From positions 1 to 64,000 of the forward strand of contig JADZFO010000005.1 in the NCBI GenBank assembly GCA_020849855.1: a DNA stretch of 64,000 nt, written 5' to 3'. Each line of letters starts with the position of its first letter. Positions within the stretch are counted from its first letter, which is position 1. The translations under genes and the position numbers were made by a program. Below are positions 17,012 through 25,149 of the stretch, piece after piece. Origin of the DNA: a bacterium. Lineage in GTDB: Bacteria; 4484-113; JAFGCY01. The notes under the pieces are model-generated. The model worked only from the letters and a program-made list of their open reading frames with translations. It was not told the origin of the DNA and ran no database searches.

Positions 17012-17352
17012 GGCTGTCTCCTTTCAAACTGCTCCACCGCGCGCCTGGCCCGGTGCTGCAGGGCCAGCAGAAAGCGCTGCTGTTCATCCGGCTCCGCGAA
17101 GTTCAGTGAAGCCACGCGCGCCGCTTCCTTATCCAGCCAGGCCAGCTCGTCGCTGTGGGCCTTGCAGGCCAGCAGGCAAAGGGCGTCCTCATAACCAATC
17201 CCGCGCGCCTCGGCCAGGCTCAGCCCGCAGGCCAGCAGCGCAAGCAGGGTCTGGTGCGGCGGGCATGGCTCCGCGCTGCGCGAAGCCGCCGTGCCGCTGG
17301 CCCGGGCGTCCCCGCCGCCAGTCCCTAGACGCTCAGCTGCGCGGCGCTGGCG
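17008..17352 (-). CDS. Tail assembly chaperone, frameshift extension (GT-type)
   Basis: This open frame has no good start of its own but overlaps the end of the upstream chaperone in the -1 frame. It continues for about 114 codons with plausible helical coding sequence (for example LLALLACGLSLAEARGIGYE and EQQRFLLALQHRARRAVEQF) to a TGA at 17008. The overlap contains TTTTTTC read as T TTT TTC, a canonical slippery heptamer, at 17358-17352. A -1 slip there gives a fusion of about 238 residues. Known tail chaperone pairs (G and GT) in many long-tailed phages are made this way, and the position just before the tape-measure candidate agrees. The amount of frameshifting cannot be judged from sequence. 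Confidence 0.7.
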   Translation of the reverse strand, partial: RQRRAAERLGTGGGDARASGTAASRSAEPCPPHQTLLALLACGLSLAEARGIGYEDALCLLACKAHSDELAWLDKEAARVASLNFAEPDEQQRFLLALQHRARRAVEQFERRQP

Positions 17353-17723
17353 AAAAAAGAGCGCAGCCCGGCGCCCTGGATGAAGTTGAGCTCGATGGAT
17401 GCCGCGCTGAGCGCCAGCACGTCATCGGCGCTGCGCTGCGCCAGTTCGGACTCCGGGATGCCGCTGCCCAGGCTGCACAGGCGCAGCAGGCAGGCCGGCG
17501 CAGCAAGCAGGGCCTGGGTCAGCTCCGCGCGGTCGGCGCTGCCGCCTTCCAGCAGCGGCGCCAGCAGGCCGGCCAGCTCCTGCCAGAGCGCCTCGAAGTG
17601 CAGCCAGCTCAGGCGGCGCAGGCTGACCTGGCGGCCGTCGGACAGCAGCACCTCGATGCTCTGGGGCAGCAGCAGTGCGGCGGCGCTGGCTTCATGAATA
17701 CTCGTTACTCCGCTAAGGGGCAT
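17325..17723 (-). CDS. Tail assembly chaperone (G-type)
   Basis: This 132-residue protein is helix-rich, with SIEVLLSDGRQVSLRRLSW early and alternating Leu-rich helices after it. It sits between the tail tube gene (with a methylase gene intervening) and the tape-measure candidate, where chaperone G lies in siphophage-like clusters. ATG at 17723 has AAAGGAAG six bases upstream and is preferred to ATG at 17747, which lacks one. Its last codons contain the slippery TTTTTTC described for the extension. No residue-level family signature is visible, so the call rests on synteny plus the frameshift. Confidence 0.6.
   Translation of the reverse strand: MPLSGVTSIHEASAAALLLPQSIEVLLSDGRQVSLRRLSWLHFEALWQELAGLLAPLLEGGSADRAELTQALLAAPACLLRLCSLGSGIPESELAQRSADDVLALSAASIELNFIQGAGLRSFFASAAQLSV
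17352..17358 (-). promoter_or_regulatory. Slippery sequence for -1 frameshifting
   Basis: The minus strand reads T TTT TTC in the frame of the chaperone gene, fitting the X XXY YYZ rule. A simultaneous slip joins the upstream frame to an open frame of 114 codons. Confidence 0.65.
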
Positions 17724-17764
17724 GGGTGCTTCCTTTGATGTGCTCATTTCAGGGTTCGTGTTTA

Positions 17765-17835
17765 ATGTCGAAGGTCGAGGTCGAAGGTCGATGGTCGAAT
17801 TCGCGATTGTCGATGCGCCGATGGGTCGATACGAT
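17765..17835. repeat. TCGAAGG heptad array
   Basis: Heptad words (TCGAAGG, TCGAGG, TCGAAGG, TCGATGG) are followed by a diverged tail of TCGAT words. The rest of 17724-18030 is less GC-rich and holds no gene I can support. Confidence 0.7.
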
Positions 17836-18030
17836 GCATGCAGGTAATCAGAACCACAGAGCACCGGCGGTATAGCGGCCCTCTTTCCCAGAGACCGGCA
17901 TGCAACTGGTTGGCGAGCCATGAAGTGACTTGTTTAGGTGAGGATACTCATTCCAGCTACCCATCCAGCGAGCTGAAGGAGATGCTGGCATTGGGTAGAT
18001 CTGCATGCCTTGTCGAAGTTCATGAGCTAA

Positions 18031-19050
18031 TCACCTGGCCAGTCTCTTGCGCATCCGTGTCCTCGCCCTTGCGATCCTGCAGTAGTTGACATCCATCTCT
18101 ATGCCAATCCAGCGCACCCCCTCACAGTTAGCAGCTACTCCTGTCGTCCCGCTGCCGAAGAAGGGATCCAGCACAAGATCTCCTGGCTTGCAGACAAGAC
18201 GTATAAGCCAACGCATCAGGTCGACTGGTTGGACGGTGGGATGAAAGTTGGCCATCTCCCTTGCTTCGCTATTGCGATTGCTGGGGAGCGTGTCCATGAA
18301 AGTCGCCTTTCTCTTCTTTTCGAGATTCTCGCAACCTAGGTTTCGCTCACGAGTGCTTGCACGAGTGCAATAGAAGAACCTACTCACATTATTCAAATCA
18401 GCTGATCGCGACTTTGATGTACTGAGGTACTTCGCCTGAGAGTTGAGCAAGTCGACGGCGCATCCGGACTGGCACTTCTCGTCGGTACATCCAGGGGTGT
18501 GCGAGAAGACCACATTTGCCGGCCATCTGTCCTTGCTTTGTGAGCCAAGTCTAGGCTCACGAATCCTCGCTGCATCGATGTTCAGATCGCTGACGGGCCC
18601 CTTTCTGGCGACGATGATCGGGTCGTGCGCAGGCTTTAGTTTGCTACTGTGCTTCGGAAAACCCTGACCGTAGATCCACACTATCTCATCTTCAACATGA
18701 AATCCGGCGCTCTCAATTCGCGTGGCCATTCGGTGCCAGGTTCTTGTAGCAGATAGCACGAGCAATCGTCCTCCTGCCTTAAGAACCCGGTGCAACTGAC
18801 GCCAAAGTTCCTCAGAAGGGACATCGTTATCCCACTTTTCACCAAGGAACTGAATACCGTATGGAGGTCCAGTTACGATGGCGTCGATGCAATAATCCGG
18901 CCATTTGCACAGGACCTTCAGAGAGTCACCGCGAACCACCTTGCAAATCGGCAGGTTCGCTTGTGCCCTCTTCAACCTTCTACGCTCGAGAGTAAGTCTA
19001 CGTTTGATCTCATCAGGAGGAGGTGATGTGCTCCTCTCCTTTCTTAGCAT
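18031..19050 (-). CDS. Orphan DNA methyltransferase in the tail cluster
   Basis: This 339-residue amino-methyltransferase has the catalytic motif as VTGPPYGIQF, a TGPPY variant of DPPY. The AdoMet-binding motif is near the C-terminus as LDPFFGSGTTGVAA, and HPTVQPVDLMRWL lies before it, as in many phage-borne DNA methylases. A Cys cluster (TPGCTDEKCQSGCAV) in the middle could be a metal site or part of the target-recognition region. There is no cognate nuclease. The gene is much less GC-rich than its neighbours and separates the tail tube from the chaperones, so it is probably a late insertion (a moron). It may protect particle or host DNA. ATG at 19050 has AAAAGGAG seven bases upstream. Confidence 0.88.
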   Translation of the reverse strand: MLRKERSTSPPPDEIKRRLTLERRRLKRAQANLPICKVVRGDSLKVLCKWPDYCIDAIVTGPPYGIQFLGEKWDNDVPSEELWRQLHRVLKAGGRLLVLSATRTWHRMATRIESAGFHVEDEIVWIYGQGFPKHSSKLKPAHDPIIVARKGPVSDLNIDAARIREPRLGSQSKDRWPANVVFSHTPGCTDEKCQSGCAVDLLNSQAKYLSTSKSRSADLNNVSRFFYCTRASTRERNLGCENLEKKRKATFMDTLPSNRNSEAREMANFHPTVQPVDLMRWLIRLVCKPGDLVLDPFFGSGTTGVAANCEGVRWIGIEMDVNYCRIARARTRMRKRLAR

Positions 19051-19216
19051 GGATTCTCCTTTTCAAAAGAGTGCGCAAAGGGAACTCTTATTCAGCTGCT
19101 GCCATGCCTAACCCACAGAACGAAAGCGGAAGACAAACGCTCGGCCAACTCTTGTCAGTAGGTTATCTGGCTTGTACGTCATCGACAGGCGCGCCGCATC
19201 GACCTTCGTCCCTTCC

Positions 19217-20425
19217 TTACTCCCACTGCGCCAGCACGCCGAAGCTGGAGCGCACAGTGCCGACGGCGCTGCTCGCCCCGTCGTACATGCAGTCCCACAG
19301 CAGACTTGCCCCCTCGCCGAAGTCGTTGTCGGCGAAGGGCCAGCGCGTCTCGCCGGGGCTGATGGCCACGCGGTGGAACTCGAACTGCACCCCCGTCTCG
19401 CGCCAGGTCCCGGTGTCCAGGTCGCCGTTCTCCAGGCCGGCTTTCTGCGGGTCCTGCGGCGCCAGCTGCAGCAGGCGGATGCGGCGGTAGCGCTCCGGCG
19501 ACAGGCAGTCGCCCAGCGGCGTATCCACGGCCGCCGGGGTCCAGTGCGCGTAAAGCGCCACCGCGCGCTTGCCGCTGGCCAGCGCCCCACCCTCGATGCG
19601 GCTCAGGCTGCCGCGGGCCGCGTTCAGGCTGTAGTCGCTGCCCGCGCTGTAGGAGCTGAAGTTGTCATAGCTGCGCAGCTTGAACAGCGGCAGGCTCTGG
19701 GCGCTGTAGGCCGGGCTGCCGGCATGGCTGCCGATCAGGATCGGCGAGCCGCTGCTGGTCTGCAGTGCCAGCAGCGCGCCGCTGAGGTTATTGCTGGAGT
19801 TGAAGTAAATGCGCCAGGCGTCGGGCGACCAGCTGGCCGGCGCGGTGAAGCTGAGGCTCACCTGCTGCCCGGCGCTGACATTGACCGAGCCGGCATAGAC
19901 CGCGCTGCCCTCGAACTGCACCTGGCCGCTGTAGCTCAGACAGGGCACGATCCAGTAGTGCCAGGTCGAGGCGGCGATCAGGCCGCCGCTGCCGCCGGCG
20001 GAGAGGCTGGGGCCTGTCGCCCCCGGCGGCAGGCTGCTCAGCAGGCCATAGGGATGCGCGAGCTGCCAGGCCTGGCTGCCATAAAGCCGCAGGCTCTCGG
20101 CCTGCACCAGGATGTCCGGGCTGAGGCGCTGCTGCAGCGCGCCCTCGCCAAAGAGCAGGGCGGCGGCCTCCGGCCCGGCGGTCTCCAGCATGCGCAGCGA
20201 AAGGCTGTAGCGGCGCGAGCGCGGCCGCCGGGCAATGGGCTGGCTGACGCCGCCGATGGCCATGCCCTTCTCGGCGAAGTCGCCGGAGATCAGCACTGCG
20301 GCATCGGCGCAGCGGCCAAGGTTGCGCCAGGCGCCCAGGCCGCCCAGAGCCGCGGGCTCGAAAAGCTGCAGCTGCGCGGCGCCGATGCTGTGAAAGGGAT
20401 GATAGCTGTACTGGGATGTGGACAT
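19217..20425 (-). CDS. Phage tail tube/structural protein (putative)
   Basis: This 402-residue beta-rich protein starts MSTSQYSYHPFHSIGAAQL and contains RRSRRYSLSLRML-type strands, several Ser/Gly-rich turns and a concanavalin-like C-terminal half (WRIYFNSSNNLSGALLA, TWRETGVQFEFHRVAI). It is the first long gene after the head-completion genes, in the place of a major tail protein. At 400 residues it is larger than a simple tube protein, and the second half may be a surface-displayed domain. I see no catalytic motif. Assignment to the tail is by order of genes. Confidence 0.5.
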   Translation of the reverse strand: MSTSQYSYHPFHSIGAAQLQLFEPAALGGLGAWRNLGRCADAAVLISGDFAEKGMAIGGVSQPIARRPRSRRYSLSLRMLETAGPEAAALLFGEGALQQRLSPDILVQAESLRLYGSQAWQLAHPYGLLSSLPPGATGPSLSAGGSGGLIAASTWHYWIVPCLSYSGQVQFEGSAVYAGSVNVSAGQQVSLSFTAPASWSPDAWRIYFNSSNNLSGALLALQTSSGSPILIGSHAGSPAYSAQSLPLFKLRSYDNFSSYSAGSDYSLNAARGSLSRIEGGALASGKRAVALYAHWTPAAVDTPLGDCLSPERYRRIRLLQLAPQDPQKAGLENGDLDTGTWRETGVQFEFHRVAISPGETRWPFADNDFGEGASLLWDCMYDGASSAVGTVRSSFGVLAQWE

Positions 20426-20479
20426 AATTTTGTGGCTCCGATGACAGTCAGAATGGAGGCCGGGTCGTGGCTGTTAATT

Positions 20480-20695
20480 TGCAGGTCGATGGTCGATGGT
20501 CGGAAGTCGAAGGTCGGAGGTCGAAGTCTCGGAACGCCGGCTGCAAGCCGGCCATCTTCTCCGGAGGCCGGCTTGCAGCCGGCGTTCCGTGCCCTGATGC
20601 TGCTCCTGCTCCTGGCGCATAGCGCTCCCTGCCGTTCTGCAGGGGTGGGGCTTGTCCCCACCCAGCGGCCCAGTGCAGTCTGCTCGACATTGGGT
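20480..20695. repeat. Mixed repeat cluster (heptads, GCCGGCTTGCAGCCGGC, GGGGCTTGTCCCC)
   Basis: GTCGATG/GTCGGAA/GTCGAAG heptads (20486-20528) are followed by a pair of facing palindromes (about 20533-20590) and a hairpin TGGGGCTTGTCCCCACC (20645-20661). A near copy of the middle part is at 24390-24470. Confidence 0.8.
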
Positions 20696-21136
20696 CTAAC
20701 AGACATACAGAACCTCAACTTCAAGCTCCGCCGTCGAGACGACCGCGCCGGCTCCGGCCTGTGGCGCCTGGGCATAGCTGATCCCGCCGACTGCGATGCT
20801 CTTCACACTGCCGCCCAGGTTCGATCCGCTTTGCAGCAGGGCGGCTCGGATTTGCCGCGCCAGGGCCGCGCTGTCGCGCAGGGCCTGCTCGGGCCGGCCG
20901 GCGGCGCAGGCGATACGCAGGCTCAGGCTCGCCTTCGCCTCGCTGCCGCCGGGCCAGTCGCCGAAGGCTGCGCCGCTGCGCCCCGCGCCGAAGTCCTCAC
21001 GCAGCGGCGTAATCACGAGCTGCGGATAGCTTGCCGCCGGAAGCAAGGCAATCGTGCCCTGCTCACGAACGGCCGGCGTGAAGTCCTGCGCGGCGATCCA
21101 GGCGGAAAGTTGTTCGATGATGTCGGTGATGGTCAT
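20696..21136 (-). CDS. Phage head-tail joining or tail terminator protein (putative)
   Basis: This protein of 146 residues starts MTITDIIEQLSAWI. Its middle, SYPQLVITPLREDF, is followed by a GSEAKASLSLRIACAAG strand and a LEVEVLYV end. The alternating helix-strand pattern and its place between the gp36-like gene and the tail tube match minor tail-completion proteins of Mu-like and other siphophages. I cannot name the family. ATG at 21136 is chosen because downstream residues look structured, but its ribosome binding site is weak. Confidence 0.5.
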   Translation of the reverse strand: MTITDIIEQLSAWIAAQDFTPAVREQGTIALLPAASYPQLVITPLREDFGAGRSGAAFGDWPGGSEAKASLSLRIACAAGRPEQALRDSAALARQIRAALLQSGSNLGGSVKSIAVGGISYAQAPQAGAGAVVSTAELEVEVLYVC

Positions 21137-21184
21137 GAAGACGTCCCAATGTGCAGATCTCGATGTCCAAGGTCCTGGGCGGGA

Positions 21185-21335
21185 CAATTGCTAAATGATG
21201 ATTGCTGATTGAAGATTCAACGGAGCATTCACTCAAAGCGCCTAAAGCAGAGTCCGCGTGATGCTCGGTCAGGAAATCCAGCGTGGCCCTCCGTACATTC
21301 ATCAATCAGCAATCATCATTCAGCAATAGCTTCTC
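21185..21335. repeat. Inverted GATTGCT/AATCAGC heptad element
   Basis: GATTGCT, GATTGAA, GATTCAA (about 21200-21220) and the inverted CAATCAG, CAATCAT, CATTCAG, CAATAGC (21302-21330) bound a core of about 80 bases. Seven-base spacing is kept on both sides. The right arm overlaps the 3' end of the next gene. Confidence 0.75.
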
Positions 21336-21769
21336 AGCTTCTCACGGCTCAGCTCGCGTTCCACTTCGTCCGTCGTGCTGAAGACCAGCGGGTCCGGGCT
21401 GCCTTCGTCGGCGTCAGCAATCTTCACCCGGCCGGATGCAACTTCGCTCAGGTGCATGACCACCGCGCCCTTGCTCAGGGCCAGGGGGTTGAGGGCGTCA
21501 TCCAGGTAGCGCCGGCGGTACAGGAAGTACAGCGCCAGCGTCGCGTTGGCGCGCTCCAGGCTGGCCTGCACGGCGACAGCGCTCAGGTCCACACGGCCCA
21601 GCAGGTAGCTGTCGATCAGGCTGGCGCCGTCGCTGATCGCCTGGTTGACCACCGCGATGGTCTCGCTGGCATTCAGGTCAGGCGGTGAGTTCACATCATC
21701 GGCCAGCGAAGCGAGGATGCTGGCGTCGATCCTCCTTCTGAGGTTCTCAAGTGACGTATAGGTTGGCAT
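21320..21769 (-). CDS. Mu gp36-like protein (DUF1320)
   Basis: This 149-residue protein has the typical start of the DUF1320 family, MPTYTSLENLRRRIDASIL, with an early Asp and later AVVNQAISDGASLIDSYLLGR, then a helical segment ALYFLYRRR. In Mu-like phages this gene lies after the major capsid gene and is thought to act in head completion or connection. The order here (capsid, then this gene) is the same. The last codons run into a heptad repeat. ATG at 21769 is the first Met before the conserved start. Confidence 0.75.
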   Translation of the reverse strand: MPTYTSLENLRRRIDASILASLADDVNSPPDLNASETIAVVNQAISDGASLIDSYLLGRVDLSAVAVQASLERANATLALYFLYRRRYLDDALNPLALSKGAVVMHLSEVASGRVKIADADEGSPDPLVFSTTDEVERELSREKLRSYC

Positions 21770-21784
21770 GCTGAGGCTCCGGTG

Positions 21785-21925
21785 TAGTACTTGTCGGAAG
21801 TCGAATGTCGGAAGTCGGAATCGGCTGCTGTTCTTTGATCGCGGGGACAAGACTGCTCGCCGCGTGACCACAGCGGTTCAGACATCCGACTTCAGACATC
21901 CGACTGCCGCTTGAGAGTTGGTTTG
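21785..21925. repeat. GTCGGAA heptads and CATCCGAC words
   Basis: GTCGGAA, GTCGAAT, GTCGGAA, GTCGGAA (about 21793-21820) face inverted CATCCGACT words (21891-21913). This again gives a pair of heptad-type arms around a short core. Confidence 0.7.
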
Positions 21926-21961
21926 CGGGCCACGGGTTACAAACCGGCGCCAGCCAAGTGA

Positions 21962-22873
21962 CTAAGCCCCCGTGCTTCCCACGGCCATGTACCACAGCCC
22001 ATAGCCCGCGCCGCAGCGCGCACGCACGCCATACTTGAACACGTCGGTGCTGAAGACGTACTCGTCCGAAGGGTCCGTGACCGCGGTGAACTCCGGGCGC
22101 ACGCGCCACTGGAAGAGCAGCGGACGCACCGGGTAGCCGCTCGCCAGCACGAACCACTTGCCCGGGTCGACATGCGGGCTGACCAGCAGGTTCAGCACGC
22201 CCTGCAGGGTGTTGCCGCCAGGCTTCTCCACATCGCTGCTGCCGGCGACCACGATGCTCTGGCTGTTCAGCACCGCCCGCGCGTTGAAGTAGTTGTCCGG
22301 GCCGACCAGCAGGGTGTCGGGCAGCAGGCCCAGCGGCTTGCCCTGGTCATCCTTGAAGCCCATCATCGTCTCGATGGCGCCTTCCAGGGCGGAGCTGCCG
22401 AAGGCGCTGGTCAGCTTGTTGCTCTGCGTGCCGCTGTCGCCCTCCTTGTGGTCGGTGTCGAAGAAGAACTGGCCGTCATAGCAGCTGCTGCTGAAGCCGC
22501 TGTTGAGCAGCTTGACGCAGAGCTCGTCGGGGAAGCTCGCCGCGCGCAGGGCCAGCTCCTCGATGCGCGGGCGCAGCTGGGAAAGCTTGTCGTCCTCGAA
22601 GGTCTCGCGGTCGACCTCGATGGTCGCCTCATACTTGCGGTTGAGGATCTCGTACTCGTGCGGACGCAGCGCGCCAGCCATGCGCTCGTCTACCCACTCG
22701 CGCATCGCTGGCACCGCGCCAAGCCAGTTGTAGCTCTCCTTCTCGTCGGTGGACTCAACGACGGTGGCCAGCTTGGTGTAGATCGGCTCGGCGGCGGCGA
22801 AGCTCTTGTCATAGAGGCTCTTGAAGCCGGTGAAGGTGGCGGACAGAAAATCACGCGTTACAAGACGGGACAT
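21962..22873 (-). CDS. Major capsid protein, Mu gpT-like
   Basis: This 303-residue HK97-fold capsid protein is of the Mu gpT type. It begins near TRDFLSATFTGFKSLYDKSF and continues with YNWLGAVPAMREWVDERMAG and LNRKYEATIEVDRETFEDDK, which are characteristic of the family. After those come FFDTDHKEG, the LLPDTLLVGP segment and a C-terminal VRPEFTAVTDPSDEYVF strand. It lacks an N-terminal extension, in keeping with a separate scaffold/protease gene upstream. Length matches the family. No obvious damage is seen, so capsids could in principle be made. Confidence 0.9.
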   Translation of the reverse strand: MSRLVTRDFLSATFTGFKSLYDKSFAAAEPIYTKLATVVESTDEKESYNWLGAVPAMREWVDERMAGALRPHEYEILNRKYEATIEVDRETFEDDKLSQLRPRIEELALRAASFPDELCVKLLNSGFSSSCYDGQFFFDTDHKEGDSGTQSNKLTSAFGSSALEGAIETMMGFKDDQGKPLGLLPDTLLVGPDNYFNARAVLNSQSIVVAGSSDVEKPGGNTLQGVLNLLVSPHVDPGKWFVLASGYPVRPLLFQWRVRPEFTAVTDPSDEYVFSTDVFKYGVRARCGAGYGLWYMAVGSTGA

Positions 22874-22877
22874 TTAT

Positions 22878-23195
22878 GCTCCTTTGTAGGGGCCGACCTT
22901 GTGTCGGCCCGGATTTGTAGGGGCGGGTCTTGACCCGCCCGGATCTGCAGGGCCGGTAGCAGCGCGGCCAAAGGTCCGCGCGTTTCAGTCGATGCAGTCG
23001 AAGGTCGAAGGTCGAAGGTCGAATGCGTGAAGCAGCGACGCGTCGATATGTCGATTTGTCGATGTCGGAGTGCTCCAGACATCCCTTAGTAGCGCTGGCC
23101 CCCGTGCCGGCGATGCAGTCGAAGGTCGAAGGTCGAAGGTCGAATGCGTGAGGGTCGATGGGTCGCTGAGTTGATTTGTCGATGGTCGCCTCTCC
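22878..23195. repeat. TGTAGGGG hairpins and duplicated heptad blocks
   Basis: Two hairpins stand side by side, both with a TGTAGGGG edge but different arms (CCGACCTTGTGTCGG and GGGTCTTGACCC). Two direct copies of a block starting GATGCAGTCGAAGG, with three TCGAAGG units, follow at about 22990 and 23113. No gene lies in 22874-23248. Confidence 0.85.
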
Positions 23196-23236
23196 AGGCA
23201 GGTCAACGGAGCCTCAAAGTCGCCGCTGGGCAGCTA

Positions 23237-23249
23237 TATAATCCGACGA
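23237..23249 (+). promoter_or_regulatory. Leaderless-type -10 box of the 139-residue membrane protein
   Basis: TATAAT lies six bases before the ATG, with no Shine-Dalgarno sequence between. Confidence 0.6.
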
Positions 23250-23668
23250 TGGAAGTCGACCATCCCCGTCCTTTCGCCTGGCGCGAACTGCTGCATCCGC
23301 TGACGGAGACCCTGCATGTAATCGGATTCCTGGCTTGTCTGTACATCGCGCTGATCGCCTGGCATGTTCTGCCCCCCGCAGCATTCATGGGCATGAAGGG
23401 TTTTGGACCCCAGTCTCCCGGCTTCCAGATTTCCATCGCGTTCGTGGCACTGATGCTCTATCCTCTTGGCTTGCTCGGCGCTAACCTCAGGGCCACTAAG
23501 ACCGGCCATGAAAGAGACCTGCCTGAAGATGAACGTCTGGTGGCAGCGAGGAACTTCCGGTTTGCCTTTGCCATCCTGACCTTGATGCTTGCCTGCCTGA
23601 GTTGCACAGAGATGCTCGGCATTGCGCAGTCCGCCAACGGATTCGATTGGAACCGTCGCTGGCCCTAG
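23249..23668 (+). CDS. Small membrane protein inserted in the head cluster
   Basis: This 139-residue protein has three likely membrane segments (about residues 22-40, 60-82 and 105-125), the first reading HVIGFLACLYIALIAWHVL. I recognise no family. It is on the plus strand, opposite to the surrounding head genes, with its own TATAAT box six bases before ATG and no ribosome binding site. That is the same layout as the host housekeeping genes in this window. It therefore looks like a separately expressed cargo gene, perhaps involved in exclusion or lysogenic conversion, but nothing in the sequence proves a role. Confidence 0.6.
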   Translation: MEVDHPRPFAWRELLHPLTETLHVIGFLACLYIALIAWHVLPPAAFMGMKGFGPQSPGFQISIAFVALMLYPLGLLGANLRATKTGHERDLPEDERLVAARNFRFAFAILTLMLACLSCTEMLGIAQSANGFDWNRRWP

Positions 23669-23674
23669 TTTGCT

Positions 23675-23905
23675 CCCACAGGCCGGCTTGCAGCCGGCGT
23701 TCCGTGCCCCGATGCTGCTCCTGCTCCTTGGCGTAGGGTGCTGCTAAAAGTCACGCGGGGGAGGGGCATTATCTACGCCCGGCAGCCTTACTTGTTCTGC
23801 TCAGCGTCGGATCTGCCGCATTCGACTTTCGACCTTCGACCATCGACCTCTCCTCGCAAGGCGCCCCGCGCAGCGTCGACGGCGCGCGGGTCTCCGACCC
23901 GCCCT
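23675..23905. repeat. GCCGGCTTGCAGCCGGC, heptads and stop-bearing hairpin
   Basis: A palindrome at about 23681-23700 and TTCGACT/TTCGACC/ATCGACC heptads (23820-23846) are followed by the hairpin GGGCGGGTCGGAGACCCGC (minus strand). The TGTAG edge of this hairpin provides the stop of the decoration gene at 23906-23904. Confidence 0.75.
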
Positions 23906-24311
23906 ACACCTTGATCCGGCACCACACATCGCTGCCGTCCAGGGCCTCCAGCTTGCCCGCCGGGATGTCGTTGGTCGCCGTCGCCGCCAGGGCGAGGGTC
24001 TGGTCGTCAACGATGTAAAGCGTCGCGCCGATGCTGGTCTGCGTGATCGTGCCGGTCCTGGCGAAGCTGAACACGCCGCTGCACTGCACGCGCACGGTGA
24101 TCGCGCCGGAGAGGCCGGCGCTGTTGTCGGCTTCCTCGATGGCCACGCCGAGGAAGCTGAGGCCGGCGGTGTCGCCGCCGGGCACGGCGAAGCCCGTGGC
24201 ATCGGCGCAGACCAGGCTGCCCTTGTAGATATGGGCGCCGGCCTTCACCGGCTGGGCGGTGAAGAGGCCGTCGCGGTGCTTGGTGTAGCGATTCTCACTC
24301 AAAGCTGTCAT
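23904..24311 (-). CDS. Phage head decoration/stabilisation protein (DUF2190-like)
   Basis: This protein of 135 residues has the short beta-rich form of phage head decoration proteins: a VKAGAHIYKGSLVCADATGF strand pair, then GLSFLGVAIEEADNS, VRVQCSGVFSF and DGSDVWCRIKV. These strands match the layout of DUF2190 and similar trimeric capsid proteins. It sits between the scaffold/protease gene and the capsid gene, the usual order. ATG at 24311 has AAGGAG ten bases upstream. The stop codon is part of a TGTAGGG hairpin repeat. Confidence 0.7.
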   Translation of the reverse strand: MTALSENRYTKHRDGLFTAQPVKAGAHIYKGSLVCADATGFAVPGGDTAGLSFLGVAIEEADNSAGLSGAITVRVQCSGVFSFARTGTITQTSIGATLYIVDDQTLALAATATNDIPAGKLEALDGSDVWCRIKV

Positions 24312-24339
24312 GTTCTGCTTACTCCTTGAATCTGCTTTG

Positions 24340-24654
24340 TGTTTGTCGAAGGCCATAAGTCGAATGTCGCAAGTCGCAAGTCGAAGTCTCGGAACGCCGG
24401 CTGCAAGCCGGCCAGCTTCTCCGGAGGCCGGCTTGCAGCCGGCGTTCCGTGCCCTGATGCTGCTCCTGCTTCTGGGCGCATAGCGCTGCCTGCCGTACTG
24501 CAGTGGCGGCGCCTGTCATCACCCAGCGGCCCAGCACAGTCAGCCGGACAATGGACCTGCCGCCTTCGACTTTCGACAGGCGCCCTGAGCCGCTTCGACC
24601 ATCGACTTTCCAACAGTCGACTGCCGGGTGGGGACAAGCCCCACCCTGCAAGAC
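24340..24654. repeat. Mixed repeat cluster, partial copy of 20480-20695
   Basis: Heptads GTCGAAT/GTCGCAA/GTCGCAA/GTCGAAG (24359-24386) are followed by the facing GCCGGC palindromes, a near copy of the block at 20530-20640. TTCGACT/TTCGACA words and the hairpin GGTGGGGACAAGCCCCACC (24628-24646) come last. No gene in this gap. Confidence 0.8.
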
Positions 24655-25140
24655 TCAACCCCTGATTTCCGCATACTCCTGGGGCGTCAGGCCGAGGCTC
24701 TGGGCCACCGAAAGCTCGTCGGCGGAGAGCTGCGGCGTCCCGCCGGTCGCCGGCGCATCGCCGCAGACGCAGCCGCTGACATAGCTGCAGGGGATGGCCG
24801 CCAGCACGTCCTTCAGCACCGCGGCGAAGGAGAGCCGCTGCCCCGAGGGCAGGCTGACCATCACGCCCTGTTCCTCGGCGCTCACCAGGGCCTCCTCGAT
24901 GCCGGCATACTCCATCGCCGGGGTGAGCTGGCCGGAGGCGCGCAGCTCAGAAAGCAGGGCCGCCACCTCGCGGCGCTTCTGCTCGCTCTTCAGGCGCTGC
25001 AGCTCCTCGCGCAGACGGGCGTTCTCCTCCGCCAGGGGGTCGGGCGGAGCCGGCGCCGGCGCTGCCGCGGAAACGGCTGCCGCCGCGGCCGCAGCAAGCT
25101 GCTCCTCTTCGGGGCTGCTGACAGTGATTACGGTATCCAT
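24655..25140 (-). CDS. Phage capsid scaffold / Mu gpI protease C-terminal-like protein
   Basis: This protein of 161 residues has an Ala/Pro-rich start, a coiled-coil segment (ENARLREELQRLKSEQKRRE) and a C-terminal part ending LSADELSVAQSLGLTPQEYA. That ending closely resembles the end of Mu-like gpI/phage protease proteins. In Mu the same gene region yields protease and scaffold products. Here only the scaffold-like portion is present, without the N-terminal Ser protease domain, so this may be a stand-alone scaffold. ATG at 25140 has AAAGGAGG nine bases upstream, an excellent site, so the gene does not simply start further upstream. It precedes decoration and capsid genes. Confidence 0.7.
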   Translation of the reverse strand: MDTVITVSSPEEEQLAAAAAAAVSAAAPAPAPPDPLAEENARLREELQRLKSEQKRREVAALLSELRASGQLTPAMEYAGIEEALVSAEEQGVMVSLPSGQRLSFAAVLKDVLAAIPCSYVSGCVCGDAPATGGTPQLSADELSVAQSLGLTPQEYAEIRG

Positions 25141-25149
25141 AGGGTGTCC

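Noticed and set aside
17838-18089. Plus-strand frame of 83 codons next to the methylase
   Set aside because: It overlaps the methylase 3' end, has no ribosome binding site, and its composition follows the less GC-rich insert rather than a coding pattern.
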